Assembly: GCF_001424195.1 (NCBI RefSeq)
Contig: NZ_LMOO01000005.1
Span: 671,646-735,645 of the forward strand
Reading direction: 5' to 3'
DNA from: Cellulomonas sp. Leaf334
GTDB taxonomy: Bacteria > Actinomycetota > Actinomycetes > Actinomycetales > Cellulomonadaceae
Length of the DNA stretch: 64,000 nt
Numbering within the stretch: position 1 is the stretch's first letter; each line of letters starts with the position of its first letter. The translations under genes were made by a program, and so were the position numbers. Positions 1-10,197 of this stretch are shown here, piece after piece. Below the pieces are notes generated by a model, which did not search any database, was not told where the DNA came from, and saw only the letters and a program-made list of their open reading frames with translations.

Positions 1-2
1 TC

Positions 3-44
3 GCCGGGATCTTCGACACCCTGGCGGAGTACCTGGCCCGCTGA
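3..44 (+). CDS. C-terminal end of an upstream protein (partial)
   Basis: Thirteen codons ending in TGA at 42-44 read AGIFDTLAEYLAR. The frame has typical GC-rich third positions and stops 46 bases before the next gene. Only this tail is inside the window, so no function can be given. Confidence 0.4.
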   Translation, partial: AGIFDTLAEYLAR

Positions 45-90
45 CGCGCGGCGGGTTGCGTCGCGTCGGCCACGACGGCAAGGTGACGCG

Positions 91-798
91 ATGCGCGCCA
101 CGACATCGACCCTGCTCACCGCCGTGTGCGTGCTGGCCCTCGTCGGGTGCGCACCGACCGAGCCGACGGCACAGGAGCCGAGCCCGACGACCACCACCGA
201 CGCGGCGCCCACGCCCACACCCACGCCGACACAGGCGCCGATCTCCGACGTCCCGGTCGAGGTCATGCTGCCCGCGACCGCCTGGGAGAGCATCAGCCCG
301 GACGACGTGCGGGAGGAGTCGACGGACGTCGTCGACTGGCGCGTCCCGGAGGCCTGCGACGGGGGGAGCCCGACCGGCGGTCTCGCGATGCGCACGGTCA
401 CGGCGGGCTCCGGGGAGCTCGAGACCCGGGTGGGCGTGCACCAGGTCGTCCTGCTCGCCGACGCCGACGCCGCGGTGGCCGAGGCCGACCGGCTGGGCGC
501 CGCACTCACCGCGTGCACGCAGCACGTCTCCGACGACTCCACGACGTACGTCGTCGAGCCGCTGACCGTCGGGGCACAGGGAGTCGGCCTGGCCACCGAC
601 TACTACGGCGGGTCCGTCGAGGGGGCGCTGGACGACGCGATGGGCACCTACCTGGGGATCACGCGTCGGGGGAACGCGATCGCCCTCGTCGCGGTCGACG
701 GGGGCGAGGGGACGGTCGGCACCGCGCGCGAGGCGGTCACGGCGAACGCGCAGGCGGCGTGGGAGCTCCTGTGCACGTACGACTCCGCGGGCTGCTGA
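91..798 (+). CDS. Secreted lipoprotein with Thr/Pro-rich linker, sensor-like domain
   Basis: A 235-aa exported protein. Residues 1-20 form a signal peptide ending in a lipobox (LVGC), so Cys-20 should be lipidated and the protein anchored to the outer face of the membrane. A low-complexity Thr/Pro/Ala stretch (about residues 22-50) links it to a globular domain of about 180 residues. Cysteines in that domain (DACDG-like, TACTQ, LLCTY, DSAGC) could form disulfides. The fold pattern recalls the extracellular PknH-like sensor domains of actinobacteria, but I cannot confirm this by eye. The ATG is preceded by AAGGTG. The gene is transcribed toward the LCP gene and shares a terminator hairpin with it. 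Confidence 0.75.
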   Translation: MRATTSTLLTAVCVLALVGCAPTEPTAQEPSPTTTTDAAPTPTPTPTQAPISDVPVEVMLPATAWESISPDDVREESTDVVDWRVPEACDGGSPTGGLAMRTVTAGSGELETRVGVHQVVLLADADAAVAEADRLGAALTACTQHVSDDSTTYVVEPLTVGAQGVGLATDYYGGSVEGALDDAMGTYLGITRRGNAIALVAVDGGEGTVGTAREAVTANAQAAWELLCTYDSAGC

Positions 799-810
799 CG
801 AGGTCAGCAG
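792..810. terminator. Bidirectional hairpin between convergent genes
   Basis: A perfect 8-bp stem (CTGCTGAC / GTCAGCAG) with a 3-base loop overlaps the stop codons of both converging genes (TGA at 796-798 on plus, TGA at 804-806 on minus). There is no T-tract, which is usual for high-GC actinobacteria. It can serve both genes. Confidence 0.55.
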
Positions 811-1982
811 GTCGACGAGTCGTCCGCGGACGTGAGGACGTCGGCCGGTGGGGTCCAGGGCGCGTCCGTCGTCGGGGGCGGTGCCGACGGGTCCGTGACC
901 GGCGGTGTCGTCGTCGTGGCCGCCCCACCGATCGGCTGGTCCGCGGCGACCCGCGCCCAGAGCTCGACCGCCTCGGAGGTCGCCTCGACGCGGTACTTCT
1001 GCGACGTCGACGGCACGGTCGGCATCGACACGAACACGATCTGGTCGGCGGTCAGGTTCCGCAGCGACAGACCGAACCCGGTCAGGTCGGTGAGGTTGCG
1101 GAACCCGTCGCTGGCGGTGATGGCACCCGTCGCCGCCTGCGCGAACTGGAACAGGGCGGTGGGGTCCGTCAGCACCTCGCGGCTGAGCACCGACCGCGTC
1201 ATGGCGGCCATCAGGTCCTGCTGGCGTTCCATCCTGCCCGTGTCGGAGCCGTCGCCGATGTTGTGCCGGGCACGGGCGAACTGGACGGCCGTCGTGCCGT
1301 CGAAGACCTGCGGTCCGGCCTTCACGTGCAGGCCGGTGTACTTCGGGTCGTCGAGGTCCGTCGGCAGGCAGATGGGCACGCCACCGATCGCGTTGACCAT
1401 GTCCCGCAGGCCCACGAAGTCCACGAGCACGAGCCCGTCCAGCCGGACGCCGGTGAGCTGCTCGACGGTCTTGTACGTGCAGGCGGCCGCCGACCCGATG
1501 TCGTGGCCGTGGTCCCAGCCGATCCGGAACGCTCCGTTGAACTGCACGTTCTCGCGCGCGGGCGTCGTGCTGCCGTCCGTCATCGTGCACGACGGCCGGT
1601 CGGCCAGCAGGTCCCGGGGGATGGACACCAGCTCGACGCGCGACCGGTCCGCGGCGACGTGCGCGACGATCGTGGTGTCGGACTGCATGCCCTCCTCGGC
1701 GCCGCCGATGGTGGCGTTCTCGCCGCTGCGGTCGTCCGACCCGATGATCAGCAGGTTCACGGGCGCCCCCGCCCGCGCGTCGCCCGGGGGCGGCTCGCTC
1801 GCCTGCGGCCGAGCGCTCTCGTCGCCCACGAGGCCCGCCAGGTCGACCCCCGAGACGTTCGACTGGAGCTCCCGGTACACGGCGGCCGCGGCCGCGGCCC
1901 CGAAGACGAGGACGCCCACGACGGTGAGGCCGACCGCGCGAAGGGCCCGGCGTGGACGGACGGCGCGCGCGTGCTGGCTCAT
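804..1982 (-). CDS. LytR-CpsA-Psr (LCP) family protein
   Basis: A 392-aa membrane-anchored protein. A short basic cytoplasmic tail, one membrane helix (about residues 14-36) and an extracellular LCP domain (about 75-300) are seen. Family hallmarks include the start of the core (NLLIIGSDDR), the DTTIVAHV and SIPRD strands (Asp and Arg of the pyrophosphate site), and the later FARARHN segment with conserved arginines. LCP enzymes transfer undecaprenyl-linked glycopolymers to peptidoglycan, or arabinogalactan in mycolata. The C-terminus is a Thr/Pro-rich tail ending in Cys. It stands alone; it could attach the polysaccharide encoded 25-60 kb downstream, but that is speculation. Confidence 0.9.
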   Translation of the reverse strand: MSQHARAVRPRRALRAVGLTVVGVLVFGAAAAAAVYRELQSNVSGVDLAGLVGDESARPQASEPPPGDARAGAPVNLLIIGSDDRSGENATIGGAEEGMQSDTTIVAHVAADRSRVELVSIPRDLLADRPSCTMTDGSTTPARENVQFNGAFRIGWDHGHDIGSAAACTYKTVEQLTGVRLDGLVLVDFVGLRDMVNAIGGVPICLPTDLDDPKYTGLHVKAGPQVFDGTTAVQFARARHNIGDGSDTGRMERQQDLMAAMTRSVLSREVLTDPTALFQFAQAATGAITASDGFRNLTDLTGFGLSLRNLTADQIVFVSMPTVPSTSQKYRVEATSEAVELWARVAADQPIGGAATTTTPPVTDPSAPPPTTDAPWTPPADVLTSADDSSTC

Positions 1983-2054
1983 CCTTCGGACGCTAGTGCG
2001 CAGGTCAGTGCCGGTACCGGCGGTCTGCGTGGAGGACCTGTGCGAGTGTGCGGG

Positions 2055-2060
2055 TAGCCT
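2055..2060 (+). promoter_or_regulatory. Likely -10 element of the ABC-F gene
   Basis: TAGCCT lies nine bases before the ATG at 2070, so transcription would begin at or within a few bases of the start codon, giving a nearly leaderless mRNA. No clear -35 was identified. Confidence 0.4.
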
Positions 2061-2069
2061 TCACAGGAC

Positions 2070-3853
<1,784 letters not shown>

Positions 3854-3857
<4 letters not shown>

Positions 3858-5044
3858 GACGTCTCTCGGCGCATGCTGCGCAGACCCAGCCCCGTCGCGA
3901 CGCCCATGGTGAGCACGGCGGCCAGCACGACGAGCAGCGGCGCGGTCCACCCGCCACTCGACGCGTGCACCGCACCGAGCACGCTCGGGCCGAGCGCCGC
4001 GCAGCCGTAGCCGAGGCTCTGCACGGTCGCGGACATGCGGCGCGCGGCGGCCTGCGACCCGGCGCTGGACGCGATGACGGTGAAGATCACCGCGAAGTTC
4101 CCGCCCTGCGCGACGCCCGCGAACGTGCACCACACCGGCCACCACTGCGGCGCGAGCAGGAGACCGAGGGGGAGCGCCATCCACCCGACGGCGATCGCGG
4201 CGGCCACGGCGGCGACCGGTGCGCGCCGTCCCAGGGCGATCGGCACCGCGATGCCGCCGACCATCCCGAACAGCTGGAACAGCGCCGCCGCCCCGCCCGA
4301 GGCCGCCCGTTCGAGGCCGAGCGTGTCGTGCAGCACGGACGGCAGCCACGCGCTGACCGCGTAGTACCCGAACGCCTGACCGGCGAAGGCGACGGCGAGG
4401 AACCAGGTGACCGGCCGTCGCCACACGTCGGGCGCGGTCGACGCGGTGACCAGCGCGACGGGCTCGGCACGCGCGAACGGGTACGCCTTCTGCCACACCA
4501 CGAGCGCGACCACGGCCAGCAGCCCCCACGACGCGAGCGCCCACCGCCACCCCACGACCTCCGCGAGCGGAGCGGTCAGGGTGGTCGTCAGGACGCTGCC
4601 CGCGTTGAGCGCCGCCGTGTACAGACCGGTCACCCGGGGCACGTGCCCGGGGAAGTCCCGCCCGATCACCACCGGGACGGCCACGTTGCCCGCCGTGATG
4701 GCGACGCCGATGAGGACCGTGCCGACGAGCGCGGTGCCGAAGCCGTCGGCGGACCGCAGGAGCGTGCCGACCAGGACGGTCACCAGCGACGCCGCGACCA
4801 CCCGCCCGGTGCCGAGGCGCCCGAGCAGCACGGCCATGAGCGGGGTGGCCAGCGCGAAGCAGAGCACCGGGATGCCGGTGAGCAGGCCGACGGTCGCGGC
4901 GCTCAGCCCGAGGTCGGCCCGGACGTCGTCGACGACGGGCGCGAGGGCCGTGATCGGGGCGCGCAGGTTCAGCGCGTAGAGCAGGACCGCGGCGAGCAGC
5001 AGCCCGCGCGCAGCAGACGGTGCCAGGGACCGTGCTGCCGTCAT
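3854..5044 (-). CDS. MFS transporter, CynX/NimT-like
   Basis: A 396-aa protein of about 12 hydrophobic segments. The opening (LLYALNLRAPITALAPVVDDVRADLGLS) matches the CynX/NimT subgroup of the major facilitator superfamily, whose members handle cyanate, 2-nitroimidazole and other small solutes. The substrate here is unknown. Its ATG lies four bases after the stop of the MarR gene on the same strand, so the two are almost certainly co-transcribed and the MarR protein probably controls the transporter in response to its ligand. Confidence 0.88.
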
Positions 5045-5048
5045 GCCC

Positions 5049-5573
5049 TCACGACGCGTCGAACGGCGCGGTCACCTCGCGCAGCAGGTCGGCCAGCCGG
5101 TCGCGGTCCGCCTCGCTGAGGTCTCCCAGCAGGCCGCGCTCGACGTCGAGCAGGTCGGCGAACGCCGCGTCCACCCGGTCCAGCCCGGCGGGGGTGAGCT
5201 GCACCAGGACGCCGCGCCGGTCGTCGGGCGCGGGCTGCCGCTCGACCAGACCGTGCTCCACGAGCCGGTCGATGCGGTTCGTCATGGTGCCGCTGGTGAC
5301 CAGCGTCTGGGTGAGCAGCGCCCCCGGTGACAACCGGTAGGGAGAGCCGGCGCGCCGCAGGGCCGACAGCACGTCGAACTCCCACGTCTCCAGGTCGTGC
5401 CGCGCGAACGCCGAACGTCGGGCCAGGTCGAGGTGCCGGGCCAGCCGGCTGACGCGCGACAGGACCGTCAGGGGGCGGACGTCCAGGTCGGGGCGCTCGC
5501 GCTCCCAGGCGAGGACGATCCGATCGACCTCGTCGCGGGCGCCCGGGGCGTCCGGAGGGGTGCGTGCCACCAT
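5049..5573 (-). CDS. MarR family transcriptional regulator
   Basis: A 174-aa winged-helix regulator. The recognition region reads LTSGT-like (LVTSGTMTNRIDRLVEHGLVER), followed by the wing with the conserved DDRRGVLVQLTPAG segment, diagnostic of MarR. It likely binds DNA as a dimer and releases on binding a phenolic or other small ligand. Upstream and downstream spacing (9 and 4 bases) places it in a minus-strand run TetR, MarR, MFS. No clear Shine-Dalgarno precedes the ATG, so it may be translationally coupled to the TetR gene. Confidence 0.9.
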   Translation of the reverse strand: MVARTPPDAPGARDEVDRIVLAWERERPDLDVRPLTVLSRVSRLARHLDLARRSAFARHDLETWEFDVLSALRRAGSPYRLSPGALLTQTLVTSGTMTNRIDRLVEHGLVERQPAPDDRRGVLVQLTPAGLDRVDAAFADLLDVERGLLGDLSEADRDRLADLLREVTAPFDAS

Positions 5574-5582
5574 GACGCGAGA

Positions 5583-6242
5583 TTACTCGACGTCGAGAGA
5601 GATCCCCTTCACGTACGGGGTGAGCGTCGGCCGGCGCTCGAGTGCCGACAACCCGTTCCACGCCAGGTTCACCAGGTGCGCCGCGACGACGTTCTTGCTG
5701 GGGCTGCGCGCGTCGAGCCACCACTGACCGGTGAGCGCGACCATGCCGACCAGCATCTGCGCGTAGATCGGCGCCGTCTTCGGGTCCTGCCCCTGCTTCC
5801 TGAACTGGTCCGCGAGCATGTGCTCGACCTGCGACGCGACGTCCCCGATCAGGCTGGAGAACGTGCCGGTCGCCTGCGCGACGGGGGAGTCCCGCACCAG
5901 GATCCGGAACCCGTCCTCGGACGCCTCGATGTACCCGAGCAGGGCCAGCGCCGTCCGCTCGACCAGCGCCTTCGGGTGCCCGCCCACCTCCAGGGCCCCG
6001 CTCAGCGCCCCGGTCAGGGCCTGGATCTCGCGGTCGACCACGACGGCGTAGATGCCCTCCTTGCCGCCGAAGTGCTCGTACACGACCGGCTTGGACACCT
6101 CGGCGCGTGCGGCGATCTCCTCGATGCTGGTGCCGTCGAAGCCCTTCTCGGCGAACAGGCCGCGGGCCACGTCGACCAGCTGGGCGCGCCGCTGCGTCCC
6201 CGTCATGCGGGAGCGGGTCGCGCGCTTGCTGTCGTTGGCCAC
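5583..6242 (-). CDS. TetR/AcrR family regulator
   Basis: 219 aa from a GTG at 6242 or 207 aa from an ATG at 6206; neither has a strong ribosome binding site. I chose the longer form because relatives I recall carry a basic KRATRSRMTGTQRR-type lead-in. The HTH is clear (TSIEEIAARAEVSKPVVYEHF). The C-terminal ligand domain is all-helical (TetR_C type). As I recall, a TetR gene of this kind sits beside glmU and mfd in mycobacteria, so it may belong to the conserved chromosomal backbone rather than to the MarR-MFS pair. Its target is unknown. Confidence 0.85.
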   Translation of the reverse strand: MANDSKRATRSRMTGTQRRAQLVDVARGLFAEKGFDGTSIEEIAARAEVSKPVVYEHFGGKEGIYAVVVDREIQALTGALSGALEVGGHPKALVERTALALLGYIEASEDGFRILVRDSPVAQATGTFSSLIGDVASQVEHMLADQFRKQGQDPKTAPIYAQMLVGMVALTGQWWLDARSPSKNVVAAHLVNLAWNGLSALERRPTLTPYVKGISLDVE

Positions 6243-6312
6243 GCGCCCATCATGCCGTGAGTGGTCCGTCTGCCCTGGCAGACTTGGCGGCCACGGCGCC
6301 CTCGGGTGTCGG

Positions 6313-6387
6313 TCCGCCCTGGTGTAACGGCAGCACGCCGGCCTTTGGAGCCGTGCAGTCCAGGTTCGAATCCTGGGGGCGGAGCCA
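6313..6387 (+). tRNA. tRNA-Gln (anticodon TTG)
   Basis: Acceptor arms TCCGCCC and GGGCGGA pair perfectly. The D-arm is GTGTAACGGCAGCAC, the anticodon loop CTTTGGA gives TTG at positions 34-36, and the T-arm is CCAGG-TTCGAAT-CCTGG. The discriminator is G at 6384 and CCA (6385-6387) is encoded. The base of the anticodon stem has one C-T mismatch. It lies between the TetR gene and the catabolic operon and marks the edge of that operon. Confidence 0.95.
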
Positions 6388-6394
6388 CGGAGCC

Positions 6395-7609
6395 TCAGAC
6401 GCGTTCCAGGACGGCCGCGAGCGCCTGCCCCCCGCCGATGCACAGGGTCTCGACCGCGAGCGTGCCGTCGAGCGCGGGCAGCTCGTGGGCGAGGGTCGCG
6501 AGGATCCGGATCCCGGTGGCGCCGATCGGGTGCCCGAGGGAGATCCCGCTGCCGCGCGGGTTGACGCGCGGGTCCTCGGGGTCGAGGCGCCAGTCGGCCA
6601 GGCACGCGAGCACCTGGACGGCGAAGGCCTCGTTGAGCTCGAGGACGTCGAGGTCGCCGAGCGTCGCACCGGCCCGGTCGAGCGCGCGCAGGGTCGCCGG
6701 GACCGGGGCGATGCCGAACCGGCGGGGGTCGACACCGGCGACCGCCCAGGAGCGCAGGCGCAGGGCGGGCGTCAGGCCGAGCCGACGGGCGTGCGGCGGG
6801 GTGGTGACGATGCAGGCGGCCGCGGCGTCGTTCTGGCCGCTGGAGTTCCCGGCGGTCACGGTCGCCTCCGGGTCGGCGCCGACCAGGACGGGTCGCAGTG
6901 CCGCGAGGGCGTCGAGCGACGCGTCAGCGCGGGGGTGCTCGTCGCGCTCGACGACGACGGGTCCGCGTCGGCCCGGCACGCTGACCGGGACCATCTCGGC
7001 GTCGAACGCTCCCGCGTCCTGGGCGGCGACCGCGCGCTGGTGCGAGCGGAGGGCGAGGGCGTCCTGGTCGTGCCGGCTGATGCCGTACTCGGCGCGCAGG
7101 GTCTCGGCGGTGCCGACGTTGCCGTCGGGCGTGGGGTAGTCGACCCCGCCGGCCGTCTCGCGGCCGCGGGTGAGCGCGTCGTGCAGCAGGAGCCCGACGG
7201 CGGGCAGCCCTCGCCGGCCCTCCTCGGTGTAGAGCGGGGCGTTGGACATGGACTCGACGCCGAGGGCGACGACCACGTCGGCGGCGCCCGTCTGCACCTC
7301 CATCGCTGCGTTGAGCACGGCCTGCAGCCCGGAGCCGCAGCGCCGGTCGAGCTGGTAGCCGGTGGTGGTCACGGGGAAGCCGGCATCCAGGGCGGCGACG
7401 CGGCCGAGGGCGGGGGACTCCATCGTCGGGTAGCCCTGTGCGCCGATGACGGAGTCCACGGCGGCGACGTCCAGCTGCGTCCGCTCGACGAGCGCGCGGA
7501 GCACCGCCACCGCGAGATCGCGGGCGGTCAACGGTGCGAGCGCGCCAGCAAGCCGCCCGACCGGGGTGCGCAGCGGCGAGCAGATCACGACCTCGCGCAG
7601 CGCAGCCAT
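6395..7609 (-). CDS. pcaF: Beta-ketoadipyl-CoA thiolase
   Basis: A 404-aa thiolase. Catalytic residues are all visible: acyl-accepting Cys-91 in RRCGSGLQAV, NEAFA, the His of GHPIGATG, and the second Cys in CIGGGQAL. It should cleave 3-oxoadipyl-CoA with CoA to succinyl-CoA and acetyl-CoA, the last step of the pathway. Sequence alone does not separate it from a general acetyl-CoA acetyltransferase; the assignment rests on its ATGA overlap with pcaJ and its place as the last gene of the operon. It ends eight bases from tRNA-Gln, which is on the other strand. Confidence 0.9.
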   Translation of the reverse strand: MAALREVVICSPLRTPVGRLAGALAPLTARDLAVAVLRALVERTQLDVAAVDSVIGAQGYPTMESPALGRVAALDAGFPVTTTGYQLDRRCGSGLQAVLNAAMEVQTGAADVVVALGVESMSNAPLYTEEGRRGLPAVGLLLHDALTRGRETAGGVDYPTPDGNVGTAETLRAEYGISRHDQDALALRSHQRAVAAQDAGAFDAEMVPVSVPGRRGPVVVERDEHPRADASLDALAALRPVLVGADPEATVTAGNSSGQNDAAAACIVTTPPHARRLGLTPALRLRSWAVAGVDPRRFGIAPVPATLRALDRAGATLGDLDVLELNEAFAVQVLACLADWRLDPEDPRVNPRGSGISLGHPIGATGIRILATLAHELPALDGTLAVETLCIGGGQALAAVLERV

Positions 7610-8253
7610 CAGCCGACCGCCGGCGCGACGTCGAACGGGGCCCCGGTGGCGGCCCGGACCTGGTCCACGGTGACGTCCGGCGCGAGCTCGACCAGCAGCA
7701 GGCCGTCGTCGGTGACGTCCAGGACGGCGAGGTCGGTGATGATGCGGTCGACGCACGCCCGCCCGGTCAGCGGCAGCGTGCACTGCTCGACGACCTTGGC
7801 GGACCCGTCCTTGGCGACGTGCTCCATCACCACCAGCACGTGCTCGGCACCGTTGACCAGGTCCATCGCCCCGCCCATGCCCTTGACCATCCTGCCGGGC
7901 ACCGCCCAGCTGGCGATGTCCCCGCCGGCCGAGACCTGCAGGGCGCCGAGGACGGCGTGCGTGACGCGGCCGCCGCGGATCATCCCGAAGCTCGCGGCCG
8001 AGTCGAAGTAGGCGGCCCCGGGCAGGACGGTGACGGTCTCCTTGCCGGCGTTGATCAGCTTCGGGTCCTCCTCGCCCTCCCACGGGTACGGGCCCACGCC
8101 GAGGATCCCGTTCTCGGAGTGCAGGACGACCTCGATCCCGGGCGGCAGGTGGTTCGGGATGAGGGTGGGGAGGCCGATTCCGAGGTTCACGTAGGAGCCG
8201 TCCCGGAGCTCTCGCGCGGCGCGGGCGGCCAGCTCGTCGCGGGTCCGGGGCAT
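7609..8253 (-). CDS. pcaJ: 3-oxoadipate CoA-transferase subunit B
   Basis: A 214-aa class I CoA-transferase beta subunit. It has the SENGILG motif whose Glu forms the CoA thioester, followed by the GxGPYP turn, and the [15 protein letters not shown] segment of the family. With PcaI it moves CoA from succinyl-CoA to 3-oxoadipate. Both ends overlap neighbours by the ATGA arrangement, so translation of pcaI, pcaJ and pcaF is coupled. Confidence 0.93.
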   Translation of the reverse strand: MPRTRDELAARAARELRDGSYVNLGIGLPTLIPNHLPPGIEVVLHSENGILGVGPYPWEGEEDPKLINAGKETVTVLPGAAYFDSAASFGMIRGGRVTHAVLGALQVSAGGDIASWAVPGRMVKGMGGAMDLVNGAEHVLVVMEHVAKDGSAKVVEQCTLPLTGRACVDRIITDLAVLDVTDDGLLLVELAPDVTVDQVRAATGAPFDVAPAVG

Positions 8254-9035
8254 CAGGAGACCTCCGGCCGGGTGCGGACCGTGGTCTTCTCGACGGGCAG
8301 GTCGGCCGCCTGCTCGGGGGTGAGCAGGACGACCCGGTCGACGTAGATGCCGGGCAGGTGGACGTCGTCCGGGTCCAGGTCGCCCGGCTCGACCAGCTCG
8401 TCGACCTCGGCGATGGTGAGCCGGCCCGCCATGCCGGCGAGCGGGTTGAAGTTGCGGGTGGATCTCTCGAACCGCAGGTTGCCGTGCCGGTCCCCGACTG
8501 CTGCCCGCACGAGCCCGTAGTCCGTGCGGATCGCCTGCTCCAGGACGTACTCGCGACGACGTCCGAACGCGTCGAACGGGCGCAGCTCCTTGGGCTCGCT
8601 GGCCAGCGCGACCGAGCCGTCCGCGGCGTACCGCAACGGCATGCCGCCCTCGGAGACCGCCGTGCCTGCCCCGGCGGGCGTGTAGAAGGCCGGGATCCCG
8701 ACGCCGCCTGCGCGCAGCCGCTCCGCGAGGGTGCCCTGCGGGGTCAGCTCGACCTCGACCTCCCCGGCCAGGTACTGCCGGGCGAACTCCTTGTTCTCCC
8801 CGATGTAGCTGGCCACGACCCGACGGATCTGCCCGGCCGCGAGCAGCTCGCCCAGACCCCAGCCGTCGACGCCGCAGTTGTTCGAGACGACCTCCAGGTC
8901 GTCGACCCCGCGGGCGAGCAGCGCGCGGATCAGTGCGATCGGCACGCCGGACAGCCCGAACCCGCCGACGGCGAGCGACGCACCGGACGGGATGTCGGCG
9001 ACGGCCTCGTCAGCCGTCGCGACGGTCTTGTCCAC
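8253..9035 (-). CDS. pcaI: 3-oxoadipate CoA-transferase subunit A
   Basis: A 260-aa class I CoA-transferase alpha subunit, with the glycine-rich GGFGLSGVP motif near residue 25 and a conserved SNNCG segment. The start is GTG at 9035: an excellent AAGGAGG lies seven bases upstream, inside the end of pcaL, and the upstream in-frame residues are not family-like. It therefore overlaps the pcaL 3' end by 26 bases. It is the partner of PcaJ in the heteromeric succinyl-CoA:3-oxoadipate CoA-transferase. Confidence 0.93.
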   Translation of the reverse strand: MDKTVATADEAVADIPSGASLAVGGFGLSGVPIALIRALLARGVDDLEVVSNNCGVDGWGLGELLAAGQIRRVVASYIGENKEFARQYLAGEVEVELTPQGTLAERLRAGGVGIPAFYTPAGAGTAVSEGGMPLRYAADGSVALASEPKELRPFDAFGRRREYVLEQAIRTDYGLVRAAVGDRHGNLRFERSTRNFNPLAGMAGRLTIAEVDELVEPGDLDPDDVHLPGIYVDRVVLLTPEQAADLPVEKTTVRTRPEVS

Positions 9036-10197
9036 CGGGTCCTCCTTCGGTCTCGGCGACGACGTCGCGGGCGACGGCCATGGCCGCGTTCGCCGACGGC
9101 AGCCCGGCGTACAGGGCCGTGTGCAGGATGACCTCGGCGATCTCGTCGGCTCCCAGGCCGTTGCGCAGGGCGGCGCGCACATGCATCCGCAGCTCGGTGT
9201 CGTGCCCGCCGGTGACCAGGCTCGCGAGGGTCGCGATCGACCGGTCGCGACGGGTCAGGCCGGGGCGGGACCAGACCTCGCCCCACGCGTAGCGGGTGAC
9301 GAAGTCCTGGAACGCGGCCGTCTGCGGGGTCGTCGCGGCGATCGCGGCGTCCACGTGGGCGTCGCCCAGGACGGCGCGCCGCACCCGCATCCCACGTTCG
9401 TGGGCGCCGCCGCCCCCACCGAGGTGGTCTTTGACGAGTGCCGCGACGGCGGCCGGCGCCTCGAGCATGGCCAGGTGCGAGGTCGCGGCGAGCGTCGCGT
9501 GCACCGCGTGCGGGAACCTCTCGGCGAGCCGCTGCATCGAGGCGGGGGTGGTCACCTGGTCGTGCTCCCCGCTGACCAGCAGCGTCGGCACCCCGACCCT
9601 GGCGACCGACCCGGTCCGGTCGAACCCGGCGAGCGCCTCGCTGCAGAGCGCGTACGACTCGTCGTCGACGTCCACGAGCGCGGCGAGCGTGTGCGCGCCG
9701 GCGCGGCTGTCACGTTCGAGGAAGCCGGGTGCGAACCACCGACCCGCGCTCGCCGCGACCAGGGAGGCCGTCCCGCCTGCGCGCACCGCGGCGGCGCGCC
9801 GTGCCCAGCCGTCCACCGTGCCCAGGCGGGCGCCGCTGCAGCACATGGCGAGGCTCAGCACCCGGTCCGGGTGCTCGGCGGCGAGCTCGAGCGCGACCGC
9901 CCCGCCGAGCGAGACGCCCGCGACGTGGAACGACCCGCCCCCGGTCTCCTCGACCACCTCGAGCACCGCGCCGGCGAGGTCGGCCACGGTGAAGGGGTCT
10001 CGCGTGGCCGGGCTCACGCCGTGCCCGGGCAGGTCGATCCGCAGGATGCGTAGTGCGGCCGTCGACGGCTCCGCGCGGAGCTGCGCGACGACCCCGTCCC
10101 ACAGCTCGGTCGTGGTGCCGAGCGAGGGCAGCAGCACCAGCAGGTCCTGGTGGGCGGCCGGGGCGGTCGCCGGGGCGAACGAGCCACGCAGCCTCAT
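9010..10197 (-). CDS. pcaL: Fused 3-oxoadipate enol-lactonase / 4-carboxymuconolactone decarboxylase
   Basis: A 395-aa bifunctional protein. The N-terminal 265 residues are an alpha/beta hydrolase (PcaD part): nucleophile elbow GVSLGG, acid in SGEHDQV, and His in ATSHLAMLE. The C-terminal 125 residues are an AhpD-like carboxymuconolactone decarboxylase (PcaC part). They carry the family core RDRSIATLASLVTGGH and the LRMHVRAALRNGL helix. It converts 4-carboxymuconolactone to 3-oxoadipate in two steps. This fusion is the usual actinobacterial form. ATGA overlap with pcaB. Confidence 0.93.
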   Translation of the reverse strand: MRLRGSFAPATAPAAHQDLLVLLPSLGTTTELWDGVVAQLRAEPSTAALRILRIDLPGHGVSPATRDPFTVADLAGAVLEVVEETGGGSFHVAGVSLGGAVALELAAEHPDRVLSLAMCCSGARLGTVDGWARRAAAVRAGGTASLVAASAGRWFAPGFLERDSRAGAHTLAALVDVDDESYALCSEALAGFDRTGSVARVGVPTLLVSGEHDQVTTPASMQRLAERFPHAVHATLAATSHLAMLEAPAAVAALVKDHLGGGGGAHERGMRVRRAVLGDAHVDAAIAATTPQTAAFQDFVTRYAWGEVWSRPGLTRRDRSIATLASLVTGGHDTELRMHVRAALRNGLGADEIAEVILHTALYAGLPSANAAMAVARDVVAETEGGPGGQDRRDG

